Shown here: positions 12,850 to 26,000 of the stretch, one piece after another
How the letters are laid out: the number at the start of each line of letters is the position of its first letter
Position numbering within the stretch: the first letter of the stretch is position 1
Assembly (NCBI GenBank): GCA_030268105.1
Contig: BSDZ01000017.1
Location: forward strand, 2,398,001-2,462,000
Origin: Volvox africanus
Lineage: Eukaryota > Chlorophyta > Chlorophyceae > Chlamydomonadales > Volvocaceae
Length of the DNA: 64,000 nt
Direction of reading: 5' to 3'
Translations under genes and position numbers: made by a program
Notes under the pieces: model-generated
What the model was told of the DNA's origin: nothing
Databases searched by the model: none
The model's input: only the letters and a program-made list of their open reading frames with translations

Positions 12850-14347
12850 GCTACTATAGGATGCGGTATTCACCCAGGGGACTAGCTCTCACACCCGTCG
12901 CTAGCCGTACCGGGTTTAAAATAAATAGCAGATTGCGCGTCCTTACGGTATGCAACCGTTTCGCAGTCTCACCGCTGATGAACAGGGCTTGTAGTCTGGC
13001 TTCCAGATAGGAACAGGAAATGGAAGCTGCTGTGATTTACTCTGGATTAAGGCTGGAATGTCGCGCCGGCCCATCGGGACCCCTCCCCAAGTGGGTGCAG
13101 CCTGGCCCACAATCTTTCGGCAGAGCATTTTTTGAGTGTATGATAGGCACCTATACCTAGTAATGGGTCACCCGTCAGAGTTAGCGCCTACGTTCGCAGC
13201 CGTGACGCGACGCGGTGTGTATCACGGATGGCAAGACCTTCACACGGAAGCACGAAGTCATACAGCAATCACGTCTGTCGAACAAATTTTCATTTGAGAA
13301 TAACACGAACTTAATTAAGTTTTTGAAATGTACGGTAGATCAACCGAAGCGGAATATGTCAGACCATTGCAACTTTGCAACTACACATCATTTCTGATTT
13401 ATTTGCTGTTGTGATTTGGGGGATGATTCCCTTTGAGGATGTGATACAGCGGAAATCAGCAATTTGTTGCTTGCAAGCAAACAGGCATCTGTCTGCGTGT
13501 TTCACTTGAAAGCATTTATTGGACCCAAAGGCGCTCAAGATATTCAACCGAATGCCTCTGATCAAAACGGTATGGCTGCATGCTTCTTATCCCTCCAGCT
13601 TCCGCGCATATGAAACCAAGGGCTGATCTAGGGAGATAGTGAGGAGAGGTTACAAATGGACTCTAAAAATGGGTCATGCGATACTAATTGATTGTGTTAG
13701 GAGATTGACATACTTTCATACCTGCCTCCCTGCAGCCAAATTCAGCATACAAGACCTGAAAAGCTTGGGGTGCACCCCATTGCCCTGAGGCCCGGGACGG
13801 TGCCCCTCTCACACCGTAGGGACGTGACACATGAGCAATAACTAATTTGCGTACTGAGAGTTACGGTCCATCAGTCCTCCTGGCGTCATGGCTGTATAAC
13901 CCATCTCATCGTTATCTCGTCATGTCGAACCTGCAAGGGCCCGGAGGTATCCATAACCCTTCTAGAAGTCAACCCGGACTTCCATCAGGGTGTGGGCCTG
14001 CTTCATGCTCGTGCGGGATATCCCAAGACGTCCTTTCGACCATTGCTCCCGATGCAACTGCCGGATTTCCACCAGACCGTCAACCAACATACTCTTTTTC
14101 AGTTGAGTTCAAGCCCGGGCTTTGCAGGCGTTCACTTCCTCTATCGGTTCCGTTAATTAAAGAGCGCCCATCGGCCAAAAAAACGATTCCGCGAGGCACA
14201 CACCCTAACCTACACGCATGCCAAATCTGCAACAGACATTATGTAGCGGGGCCGACCCCACGGAAAAAAACGACCTGATCCCGACGCTGCAAACCCCCGC
14301 CCCATCACCACTATAACCCCAATCACCTTTTATTGCCAGATGAGCCA
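12850..14347. other. Intergenic between WHIRLY and the large gene
   Basis: This holds the upstream region of WHIRLY and the 3' flank of the next minus-strand gene. A 143-codon plus-strand frame at 13847-14278 has no recognisable similarity and I do not call it a gene. Confidence 0.4.
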
Positions 14348-14352
14348 TTACA
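14348..14352 (-). promoter_or_regulatory. TGTAA polyadenylation signal of the large gene
   Basis: TGTAA on the minus strand, about 170 bp past the stop at 14521, supports this as the 3' end of the large gene. Confidence 0.5.
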
Positions 14353-14520
14353 ACAGATGGTCGTCTTTGCGGCACCAATGGTGCTGAGCACGGCCGCGCA
14401 GGCCATGGTACGCTGTCTTCAGCCCTCAACCTCCCTGCTACCCTCCCGGATTCCTCCGTACGGTACCTTTGGGTGACCCAGATCGACTCCATTCGTATTT
14501 TTTCTTCCCCCCAGCTCCTA

Positions 14521-17500
14521 CTATTCTGCCTCTCTGGGCCCGCTTGCCTCTCCCTCCCCTTCACTCGTCGTGTGCAAGAGCGACTCGTCCACCAGGCCGC
14601 CAAGCCTCCTCGCTTCCATCAGGAGCGAATTTAGTTGGGCCGCCCGCCGCAGCTCCGCGTCCTCTTCCAGAACCTGTGTGTGTACACACACACACACACA
14701 CGACAAGGGGTAGGGCCGCGCGCAGGAGACGGAGAGCAGCAGTTAGTGAATCACAATAATGTCTGTTATGACAGCTCGATCTAAATCTTCAAGTCGGTAA
14801 GGTTCATTGCAGCTGGGGGTCATGGATACTCGCTGGCCCATTTGGTGGTCCTGAACATACGTGCACTGTACGTTTCCTCGCGTCCCTTTCCTATTACGGT
14901 GTTGCAGCGAGGTTCCTTCTCCAGAGTACGAACGCAGTGAGCGTGAAAGAGACAGCGCAGAGTAGGAAAGGAGGAGCGGTGTGTGGGCAGCGTTGGCTCC
15001 TTAAACTGGAATACAGGAATCGCAATCCTGTATCAGCCCCGTGGGTCTTTCTGCGTGCTGCTGAAGGTGTCGCCACAGTACCACCTTGTTGCTCTGCGAC
15101 CTGCTTGCCACTGCTGCTGCTGGCGCCGGTGTGATGTTGCTAAGGGAGACGGTACTGTCCTAACAGAGCCCGCAAACCAACCCGCATCATCTTCTTGGTG
15201 TCGTTAGTCTGCTGTTCCATGGTGTCAGCCAGCTCGCCCACCTCCCCCAGCAAACGGAACATGTCGGCCAGCTGAGCGGCCCGACGCTCACGGCGGGCGG
15301 CAACGGCCTGGAAAGCATTAAAGATAGGCCGTGAAAGCTTAGATCAAGGAGCCCGCGGTGGCCGCAGTGTGGCCACGTGGCGTAAGGCAGAAATGGAGTG
15401 AGGCATTTGTTCTTTATGCAAAGCCAGGAACTGGGCACAATCCCAGCGGTTAGGAAATGGGCTCAACGTTTGCATTTCAACTCTACCCCGGGTGGAACTC
15501 AGGCCACTGGGATATGCAAGGTGATAGAGATCTACCTCGGCCTTCAACTCCATATACGCACGCATGCCACAGCGCACCTGCTGTGCGGATGCCACCGCGA
15601 CCTTCTGAGTGGCTTCCACTCGCGAGGTGGCTGCATTAAGTGCCTGCATCTCTGCCGTCCACCTGTCCAGAAGCGCCGCGCGGTGCATCTCCCGCTGCGT
15701 GCGCTGCCTTATATCCTCGTTTTCCTTTTTATCTCTGGCACGGCTCCCAATCGTGTCAGCGCCGGCTGAGGGGTTGCCCTGCAGGCGGATACCATGCATG
15801 CATTCCAGGAAAGATGGAGGGACACGGGGCCAGCCTCGCTCACTAAAAGAGCCGGATGGGTCTATTAGCCCTGGAAGCGTACCCATAGGCGCGTCCGGCC
15901 AGGCACGCTCTGCAGCTTACCCCCACCATGGGATTAGCAGTGTCTCCAAGTGCGGAAATGTCCAATGTCCGCAGCGGGCGATAAAGGCGCAGCAGGCGTG
16001 GATGTTGAAGCTTTTGCCTCTACCCGGTTTGTCTTTTTGGCATAAATGCCACCCCACACAGCAACGCAGCTCACAAAGCACAGATATACTTCTATGATTG
16101 GTCTTCATTGCCTGTCTTCATTGTGCCTCAGTGAAGCCTGCCAGTCCAATCCATTTGCCCAACCTTCCGGCCCGAAGCTGGCCCGCCGCCTGCGCAGGTT
16201 GTATCCATTGGAGTTTCCTCACCATTGGAGTTTCCTTGCCCCGCGCCGCTCTGCTACCGTGCACCAGGCAGCTAGGGATGTTGCAGCCTCCGCACACTGT
16301 CTCCGGCCCTAATGGGTAGGCGTCCTCATCCCAACCGTTATCATGGTCTTGGCCATCAACGTCCTCATCCCCTTGATCCAGCTCCACACGCCCTGAATTG
16401 CCGCCAGCCCGCGGCGTCATGCGGTACATGCTTTCCAGCCCCCTGGTATCCCAATCACCACCCTCGTATCTTCGAGCTACCATTTCCGCCACAGACCTGA
16501 CGGCATCTGTTTCGCGCGCACGGTACGGCTTTGCCTCAGCAGCAAACGTCACGCCAGCCCCTACCGCGCGCCCGGTGCGGCCCAAAGGCGGTCCCCCATC
16601 GCGGCACGGGGAGCGGGTCAAGGTTGAACGAGTAGGCCGCATGGCGCTTCGGACCTGGTTCAGAAAATTGCACTGATGCTGCAACATCGCCGCTGCCTGC
16701 CAAGCACATCGGGTCATGTCGGCTTGCATGAAGCATGCATTAATGTAGGATTAGGTTGGGAAGCTGGTGCAGGGGCAAGGACAAGGAGGTGTGAGGAGCC
16801 CGAGATCGAGGGCTGTTCAATGAGACGGCACCGATTGCGATATGCTGGTGAGCTACACCATGGATTTCGGCATAGAAGCTGAAGCACCTGAAGCCACTCC
16901 AGCCCTATAGTAGCAGACAAAGGCCTACCTTTGGAGATATTGCCTGTTCATTGCGCCGGTCACTCCACCGGCGCCGTCTCTTTGGCCCTCCATGCATATA
17001 CTGCTGCAACGGGCTACGCGCGTGAGGCTGCCGCTGTAGGTCCGGCCCATCCCGGTAGGTTGGCTGGTTAGGGAAGAGCGAAGCACGGGTTCGTTCCTCC
17101 GGAGACAAGCTACGCCTGCTGTCCGCCGCCTTCGGGCCGCGGCCACGGTCGGGCGCAAGCTCCTCATTACCACCTGCAACACGAACATCGTCGTCGCCAA
17201 CCCGCAGTCCATGATATTCCGATGGCGACATAAACAACGGCCGCAGAGGCCGCGAGGGGTCAGCAAAGTTCTGCGCGCCCGTCTGATATCTCGCCCGCCG
17301 CTCCATCGCCGCCGCCTCCTGGCGAGCCCGCAAGTGCCGCAACGCTGCTAGCTTGCGCTGCTGCGCAGCATCGGGCTCCATAACCAGGACCTCCCCCGCA
17401 GTCAACCCGCGGCCACCGCCCGCTCTGAGCAGCTGCCGTGCGCGGTCAGCTCTGTCACCGCCGCCGCCAGCACCATGCGGCTGGCCCATTGGCGGCCGGC

Positions 17501-20441
17501 CCTGAAGCGCCGCCATTGCCTCTGCCTCCCAGTCGACCAGGCCGTTCAGGATTTCTGCCGTCCCAGCCGCCACAGCGTTGGAGCTGGCACCAACGCCGCC
17601 CTCCTTTCGCGTATCTAAGTTTATGTCGCGTACCTGGAGGAAGGTGGGGCCCCTTCCACGAGGCACAGCGGCGTTTGGCAGCATGGATGGCAGGAAGGCA
17701 GCTTGGGAGGAAGGACCGGGCTGCGTAGGGCCTGGCGGTGCTGCCGGCGGTGCCGCCGCCCTTGTCATGGGGGCGACAGAAATTGTGGAATTTAGCGACG
17801 CTTCAAATGCGTCTGTGAGATAGACGGGACGTGTGCCACCGGGAACAGATGTCGCCGCCACCTGGGGAGAGAGGCCGGATCCGCCGGCAGCAGTAGCAGC
17901 GACACCCCCCGTTTCCGCAGGGGAAATTACGCCACCGCTCTGCTGAAAGGCTTCCATGATGAGCTGTGTCAGCTCCATTGCCAATGCCGCTTGGCGTTGG
18001 GGTTGTGGCGGCAGTATCTGCTGCGATGCCACCCCGTCTGAAGTTATGCGCTGTGCGTCCAGGAGCTTGGAAGCCCCAATGTCGCCACCGCATGCCTGGT
18101 CGTAATGTTTACGCGGCGGTTCCAATCTTTGCAAGCTCAAGATGGGCTCTGCATCTTTTTCAGCTGCGCCGCCTTCTGTCCTGGGTTTGGACGCGTGCAG
18201 CACACTCTGCTGCCGCTCGTGCGTTGAGCCTGAACCGGATCCGGATTTGGAACTGGGATGCACCTCTCCATCAGTTCTGCCATGCATGGTCGTCTTTGGC
18301 ACCTGTGAAACAAAATCGCTACTGGATCCCCCGCTCTCCACTTCCTCCTCGGCCACCTCTTCACCCTTCTCCAATATCGTCTCGACAGAAGACATGGAAG
18401 CCGTCGGACCGTCCTGGTGGCGGCCGCCGCTGTGGCCTTCCCTGGAGAGCACCATGAGGGCTCCGGAAGTGTCCAGAGAGACGTCTTTGCTGTTAATAAC
18501 GCGCCGAATGAGGCGCTTGCCGGGGCCGGGGCGGCTGCCAGAGGCAGCAGACGCCTCCTTATACAAACCATCGCTACCACCGGTGCTGCGGCGGGGACTG
18601 CGGCTTAAGCCCACGGTAAACACCTCCTCTCCGCTGGTTCCACCGCCCAACTTGTCATTTGGATGGCCAACCGGACCAACAGCGGCAGCAGTGACTTCAC
18701 CATCGGCAGCACCAGACAAGGATTTATATGGAGCCCCGGATGGCGGCAGCCAAGTGGCGTTGGCTACAGGCGAGACCTTAACAGCAGGGGGCAACGGCTG
18801 TTGGAAGGGCTGGCCACTTGTCGTCATGTGCACGGCCCTGTCCTGACCCGGGTCTAAGACGGACGTGGAGCTCGGGCCAAAGCTTTCGTCTTCGTCACGG
18901 TATTTAGGCCCGGGACGGTCAGATGTCGACGAGGGTATAGCAACTGGCACACCTGCCCAAGCCGCAGGTCCGGGCGCGGGGACATACGCCGGCAAGCCAG
19001 GGACGGTAATGGGCCCACGGCCAGGATTCAGCACCAGCTGTGTACAGTAGATATTGATGGACTGATATTGTTCCGTTGGAAGAGACTGCTGTGCAGGCGC
19101 TGTGGACGATGATGGCACAGCACCGGGGCCACCCGCCTGTGCGCTGCCCGGGCCTCTTGCCCCAATCTCGGCGGGTTGTTCCCCAAACCCTAGCCCGGAT
19201 GTAGACAATAATGATGATGAGACAGCAGCTGGGTCCGCCATCTGTTTCAGTGTGGGCTCAGGGCCTAGCGCCGGTGAGCGTCGAACCCCAGAGGGCGGCT
19301 CGGAATCGCTATACCTCTCGTAGCCGCTACTGAGACCAGTGCCATGAGTTGGTCCTGCAGTGGCTGCACCTGGTTGTCCTGCCCCCATAGCCGATGACAC
19401 TTCAGCACGAAGGTTGTTAGCTGCTGCCAGGAATTTGGCGCGCAGAACAGAGTGATTATCTAGGATCTGTGGAAGGGAATGGCAACGGGTTGTGCAGTTC
19501 TTAACTACTGGGCAGAGCAGACAACAGAGCCCCATTAAATGTTCGGCTGGGAGAATGTACGGAGAGATTTGCTCCGACAATGCTCTTCAGGTTCAACAGT
19601 GGCATGTCTCATGAAGATCAGCCGCATGCAGGCCATTCCAAACGGCCGGAGGCGGTTGATGCGACACCCGGTGCCTGCGGCACGGCCAGTGGACGCTGCC
19701 TAAATTACAGGCGGATTTGTTGGAGCTTCGGAGTTGCATAACAATGTCACAAAAGCCCAAAAGGCCCCCAACGCACCTTCTGCGCCCGCTGCTCAACCTC
19801 CGGCCCGTGCAACACATCTACCATTCTGGCGTGCGGAGAGTACCCATCCAGTTGACTGGTAATCCCAAGCTCCGATGCTGTGGACGACGGATGACCGCGT
19901 CCGGTTGGTGGGCTTACCACTTCATTTCCTTCCTCTTCCTTTGATGCACCTTTTTTTACGCCAACCCCTCCATTGGCCGCTACGGGGGCCTCAGCTGTGG
20001 CGGTCGATTGAGCCCCAGGTTGCTGGGCTTCCTTGACGCTGTCGCCACTGCCGTGCTTTCGCAGCCGCCGTTCCGGCTCCGCCATGTGCTCCAGCAGCCG
20101 CTCCGCCAAGTCAAGGCCAAAATCGTCCCCCCGTTCCGATTGGATGGCGTAAGGAGCCGCGTCCGCCGTATCCCTGCCGTTGTCAGGGCGTTGTGTGCTT
20201 TCAGCATCGACAGCGGCGAGAGACGTGCTTACCGCAGTGTGAGTTTTCATAGCGAGCTGGAGCACTGGAGCCATATTGATTGTGGATTGCGAAATGATTG
20301 GGAGGGTTGGGTCCTGCGGCTGCGGTCGGTCTCTACCGTGACGGCCTTTTCTATCACGCCGTGCACCTCCACTGCTCCCACTGCTGGTAGAACTACTAGA
20401 ACCGCTAGTCCTGCTGGTAGTCGTGCTATTGCTACCACTAA

Positions 20442-20473
<32 letters not shown>

Positions 20474-23021
20474 TCGTCACTGTCATCGCTGTCAGGGCTG
20501 CGATTTCCTTCATGGGGCCTGTGGACGCCTGCACCCTGGCGGTCCGATCGGAAACGTCTTTCCCGCAGCCCCTTCTTTTCTTTCTTTTCTTCCTGGCTCT
20601 TCTCTTCAATCTGGTCTACATATTTCCCACGTGCTCCACTCGGGCTTAACTGACGCCGCCGCCGCTCAAGGCGTTCCCTCTCCCGCTGCCTCAGCTCTCG
20701 CTCCGCCAACCCCAATACCTCCTCCTTAGTAGTCGGGCAGGCTGCCAGCAACCTCCCGCTCACCGACCGGCTTGCCAACCATTTGCCCGGGGAATCAGCC
20801 CGTGGCACGTCCGTGGTACCGATAGGGTGCGGGTCCCCGCCACCTCCCACGTTTCGAATGTGGCGCAGCGCGTACTGCGCCTCACCCAGCGGCCCGGGTC
20901 CAAGCATCTGCGGCGGCTCCAGCTGCATCGCCGGGTTCATGTCACGCAAGACAGCAAGGTTGGGCTGCGCCAGAGCGGCCCGCTGCTGGCGCCAGCGCGC
21001 GACGGTGTTTTCAGAAACCTGACGCAGAGACTCCGGAGTCGTCTGAAAACAGAGAGGGCGCGGTGGGAGACGAAGTGGATCCAGTGGCAATAAAATATGG
21101 CGAAGGACAGCACATGGAAGCGTGAGGATGGCAAGCTGCACTAACCACTGAGCTGAGGTGAGCGAGGGCTGTGCTATATGAAGTGAGGCGGGTGCTAATT
21201 TTTGGCAGGGTTGGTACGTCGCTGAAAAGATGAGGTGGGCATATCGCTTCCATCAAGCCGGTTAAACGACTGGGCATTGTATAAGACAGGGATGCTACCC
21301 TCCCCTCCTTACGCGCCTAAGCCCGCATCCTTCAGAGGACGTCTCACCTCCAAGAGGTCCGGCCAAAGAGACGGGTCGTCCACGGCAGTTGGCCCACCCA
21401 TGGCCGCGCTCAGATGGGAAAGCGACGAAAGCGATGTCAACTGGCTCAGCGCCGAGAGACCAGCAAGTGCGCCTGGGTCAGCAGCTGACATAATGACTGG
21501 CCGAAGCTGCGGAGGTAGGTGCTGTAGTTGCTTCTGTTGGTGCTGTTGCTGCTGTTGTTGCTGCAGTTGCTGCTCTTGTTGCTGTTGTTGCTGTTGCTGC
21601 TGTTGCTGCTGTTGTCGCTGTTGTTGTTGCGGCTGCTGTGCTGGTGGAAAGACATAGGCGATAGCTGAGGGAACAGCGTGTGGTGGGTACTGTATGGGGA
21701 GCTGCGCTGGCGTACTTGAGGTGGCAGCTGCAGCCGCAGGACTCGTTGTCGTTGTCGTGGTGGTAGGGGTGCTGTGTATGTGAATATCGATCCTTGGTTC
21801 TCCCATACCCGATTGCGTAGCAACCTCCACTGAGCCACGTGGCTGCAGTGGCATCGGCATCGGTGCACTCGGTGCTGAAGGCTCGGAAGTCCGCTGTGGC
21901 TGCGGCTGCGTCCACGGCTGCGGCTGCGGCTGCGGCTGCGGCTGCGGCTGTGGCTGCATCCACGGCTGCGTCCACGGCTGCGGCTGCGTCCACGGCTGCG
22001 GCTGCGGCTGCGGCTGTGGCTGTGGCTGCGTCCATGGCTGCGTCCACGACTGCGGCTGCGGCTGCGGCTGTGGCTGTGACTGCATTTGTCCCTGCGGCTG
22101 CGGGTGGCCGTATAATTGTTGATGTTGAAGGGGGAAGTCCGCCATCATACTGTCCGGACCCCTCGGTGCCGCAGATGCAGCCAAGTTGGCAGTCGGCCCG
22201 TCAGTAGGGTCAAATAAGCTGATAGGCTGGTCCGGGAGGCCTGCACAATGACAGCGCAAGTGGGAACATTATGCTTGCATTTATTGCTTCGGCGCGCTTG
22301 AACAAAGGATGGGCGGCGACCTTTCACAGTGCAGAAAGGGCATACCCTCCATAGACAGCGGACCCCAAACACTATATACTGAGCCATCCCGCACGCAGTA
22401 GCACTCAGTAAGGTCGTCCTCTTGTAACCCATCCTCCTCTCCCGGGCATGCCTGTTGTGGGCCTTGTTCGGTCCTCGCCGCGGCGCAACATTCCTAGCAG
22501 GTGCTCCGTACGGCCGGCAGTACCCGCGGGGATGATGCCGGGAAGCTCCCCTTCGGGTCGGTCCAGCGCCCTCAGCTTGCGCATGGGCAACCCGGGTGGA
22601 AACTCTTCGCCTGGCAGTCGGTTGGACGCCGACTGCATACAGGGCCCGGGGTGCAGGAAAGCATGCCAACGAGTAGGTGTGGTGGCGGCCAACAAGGACT
22701 ATGCAGCTATGCGACAGCATGCCCTGCGGTGGCAAACGGTCCCGATAGGTGTGGACAGCCGGTCTCGTGACCATTAGGAGGTCGAGTGTGGAAGAGGTTA
22801 AAGGCTCAAGGAGACGGTGCCGTGGCAGAGAGGCTTCCTATTGTGCATCACATCCAAGACCAACGCAATATGGCACCATGCCTAGGTAGTCCTTGGCAAT
22901 GGAGAGACCTTCACCTGGCTGAGGAAGTGCCAGCAGCGCATCTCACCTTCGTCTGAGGTTCTAGGACCCGCATGAGCTTGACGTTGAGGTATCGGGGCGC
23001 CTCGCCGTTACCCGCAAAACC
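14521..23021 (-). CDS. Large disordered protein, C-terminal part with coiled coils (unrecognised)
   Basis: No family recognised. These exons join in phase 0: 23021-22947, 22632-22429, 22240-21348, 21042-19777, 19466-16929 (846 codons), 16696 to about 16.3 kb (donor uncertain), 15778-15536, 15307 to about 15.2 kb, and 14673-14521 with the stop. From the N-side: a Met/Pro/Gln-rich segment with PQ and polyQ tracts; a region with Arg/Glu clusters (REREREL-like) and a Ser-rich run; the long exon, rich in Ser/Gly/Pro/Ala and almost surely disordered; then helical, charged segments (REMHRAALLDRWTAEMQALN; RRERRAAQLADMFRLLGEVG; LRRAAQLNSLLMEARRLGGL) that look like coiled coil. The layout suggests a scaffold or regulatory protein, which is inference only. 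It probably continues into the exons at 23.4-35.7 kb. Confidence 0.7.
14676..14703. repeat. GT/AC dinucleotide repeat at a splice acceptor
   Basis: On the minus strand a (GT)n run followed by (AC)n ends at the CAG acceptor of the last exon of the large gene (exon start 14673). The repeat therefore forms the presumed polypyrimidine-tract region of that intron. Confidence 0.8.
21523..21648 (-). repeat. Polyglutamine tract in the large gene
   Basis: A CAG/CAA-rich stretch read on the minus strand encodes nearly continuous glutamine, broken by single Pro, Arg, Glu, Leu, His and Lys. Mixed CAG and CAA codons suggest an old tract rather than a freshly expanded pure repeat. Confidence 0.9.
21896..22085 (-). 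repeat. Coding minisatellite, PQ and WTQPQP units
   Basis: Tandem short units read on the minus strand encode Pro-Gln repeats broken by Trp-Thr (WTQPQPQP, WTQPW). Together with the polyQ tract it makes one exon (22240-21348) strongly Gln/Pro-rich. The unit is built from a CAGCCG-type hexamer with periodic larger units. Confidence 0.9.
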
Positions 23022-26000
23022 CTGATGCACGTGGCGCCTGCGTGCAGGGCAAAGTAGCGGCAGCAGTACCACAACACAAAGGCATCAAGTCAATGAACGA
23101 GCCAGACTTCAGCTGACCCCACGCAACCACGCAATTGAGAACTAACCACATCGTTTCATCCACCAGGCACGAAACTGCCTGCGTTCTGGACATGCCCATG
23201 GCTTTCCTGCACATATAATCTTGTCCGTATGCATCTGAGTGGGAGCCATTAGGCTCCTGGCGTCCATGGGTACGCCCAATAGCGTCATAGTGGCGGATCT
23301 AAAATTTCCATGTTTTCAGCCGGGAAGTTAAACTCAGAACAAGTTTACTTGTTACGATACAACGTCCGTGGTTGTATTTTCGCAGCTCTGCCGCCGCCCC
23401 AACCTCTATCATCACCTGGTGCGTTGATGATCGCCTGGGCCCTGCGGCATTCGAAGTAGGCGTGTCGGGCTGTGGCCATCTCCAAGCAGCGGCTCCGGCG
23501 CCAGCGTCCGCACAGCAGGCGCTACAGTGCTCCAGTCCGCCAGACGTAATAAGGTGGGTGATGGCCGCACCCAGCCCGTTGCGTCCCTCTCCTGCTCTTG
23601 CGTCTGCTGCTGCGGAGGCACGGCCCAGGTCTGGCGGGGTGGCGGCAGTCCCGTGCTCGTTACGTCCGTTGGTAGGGCCATCTGAGTATCTGCACGTGGT
23701 GACTGTTGTTGTGGCATCATCTGAGCTGGTAGCGCATCCCGATCGGGCCCTCCTAGCTCGGTGTCAGCATGCGAAAACAGGTGCGTCGCCGGGTCCTGGA
23801 CTGGCTGAAGCTCTGCCGGGGGCTCCGCAGCAGCCCCGTCTGTCTCTGCACCCTACACCGGATAAACAACCCCAAAGTATAGGGGAATGCATGTCTGCAG
23901 GCTAGCATGCTGACGGCGGACATGGCTGGCAACTTACTGATACAGGGAAGTATCAAAGTGCACAAATATGAACGGGATCTTGACCTGTTGCCGTACATAG
24001 TCGATGGTATATGGAAGTCCTAAGAATGCAAAACTTAATCCCAGCTGCAAATGAACCCTAGCCTCATGCCGTTGCAGAAAACATGGCGCACTTAATTAGT
24101 ACCCTACCTGCGACGGAGCCTTAGGCGCAGGTGCAGCCTGGCGATGGGTGAAGGCTGGAGTGGGCCCCGGGGGCTGCAAGTTCCGCAGCATTTGACGCGG
24201 CTTGAGAAGCTTGACATGGGGACCTGGCGCCAAGGTAAATGCTGTTTGCTTAACTAGCCACAATCAGCTGAGATTCATGGGCCAAGTCCCGTGCCAAGAC
24301 ATTCCCTTCTGTGTAGTACAACTGATCCCAAACGACATACATACGGTAGGCCATATCGTACCTGCTGTTACCTCACGTTTCAGCGTCCGCACCGTTACTC
24401 CGGAGACACCACTATGACCTGAGGTGCCGTATGTCCCGTAAGGATTAAGCAGCTCCCGGCGCCGCAGTTCCAACCCCAGCGACGGCTGAATTTCCCTGCA
24501 GTCACCCAGACGCGGCGCAAACAGGCAAGAATTATTGGAGGATGACCCAGGAATGGCCAGCCCCGTAGTTCCTGCAGCTGGCGGCTGTTGACCGCACGGC
24601 ACCCGTCTTCCCTGTGGGTACCCTGATGTGCGTCCTCCACCCGATGACGGGTCTCAACAGGTCGAGATTTGGTTCCATAGCTGGGCCTGCCGAACAGATT
24701 CTCAGCTCACTTAACCCGGATAGTACAGGGTCTGTCACCATGTCTACCTGAGCGACTTGGCAGTGCTTGATGACGCGAGGCTGCTGCTGTCGTCGTCACC
24801 AAGGCCGACCTCACCCAGAAGGGTAGGCAGCTGCTGCTCCTGCTGCATTGCCTGTTCTGCCTGTCCTACGCGACTGAAAGCGTGTGCAGTACCCATCGGA
24901 GGCGGAAGAGACATGGCCGCGAGGACGTTCTTTGCGTCGGGCCAGAGCACTGGCGGTTCCGCCCGCCATTGCAGCATCGGCGGAGGCGGCTCGGCTGCAG
25001 CCACGGAAGCATTGAAGGGGCAGGGAACATGTGCGTTGCAGATAAAGGGAGGCAGCCTTCTGGTTCCATATGTATTGATGCATCTGGAAAATGCATATAA
25101 GGTCGGATGGAAGGGAAGGTGAGATATAGCGGAAGGCCCTGGAAAAGTGCGCCGGCGGTAGGGTCGTATGCAGATGGACGCTTTGCTTATGGGACGACCT
25201 GTCGCCACTCAATTGGTCTCAACCAGTTTTGTCACCATTTGCCATGCCTTGGCCGAGCCATGCGACCCGTAGCACTGGCACTGTGCGCACATTTTATGTT
25301 TCCCTGTGGAGCAGACTCACAGCTACTGCATGGTCACAGCCTGCCCACGAAATGGTTCCGGAATGGCCGCCACAGAGCAAACACGTGGTCCGGAAGATAG
25401 AAGGACGTAGAAACAAGGGCAGGATGGTGGCCAAAGGCAGCGAAGGGAAAAGTGGCGGGCATGGCCCCACCTGGTTTGCGGCCAAGCCATAAGGGCCGGT
25501 GCCGGCGGTAATCGCCCGGTGCCGGCGGAGGAGGTGGCTGCCGCCCCGCAGTGAGCAAGCGTATTGCATGCATTCCGGAGCTTAGTTCGGAAGCGGTGGG
25601 CCCTGTGCACAACGCAGGTGCATAGAGAGGAATGAACATCCATGTCGCGATGTCAATGATAAGGGAATAGCTGGCCTAAGGTCGGTCTGGCAGTAAAACA
25701 TTGGAGTCTTCATGTCGCCGTCTCTCCACACCGTTACGGGCTCAAATGCCTATCATCCTCATGCTCGCATAATCATCATCACCTTCGCAGCCCGGGCATT
25801 ACAATTGGACCGCGCACGAAAACGCAACACATGCCAGGCTCCCTCCAATACAGCCCTGGCCCATCCCAACCAGACCCACCCGCCGCCGTCCGCATAACCC
25901 CATCAGCCGGCTCTCGTAAGCTGCGCTCGCCCACCGTTGACGGAAGGGTGGAATCACCGTACCGGACACCAGCACCAGCTCCGGCCACCGTGCTAGCCGC

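Noticed and set aside
13847..14278. 143-codon plus-strand frame
   Set aside because: No family similarity and no splice or promoter context; the pattern is compatible with chance in GC-moderate DNA.
21839..22207. Alanine-rich plus-strand frame
   Set aside because: It is the reverse strand of the PQ minisatellite exon, whose minus-strand reading has proper splice sites and phase.
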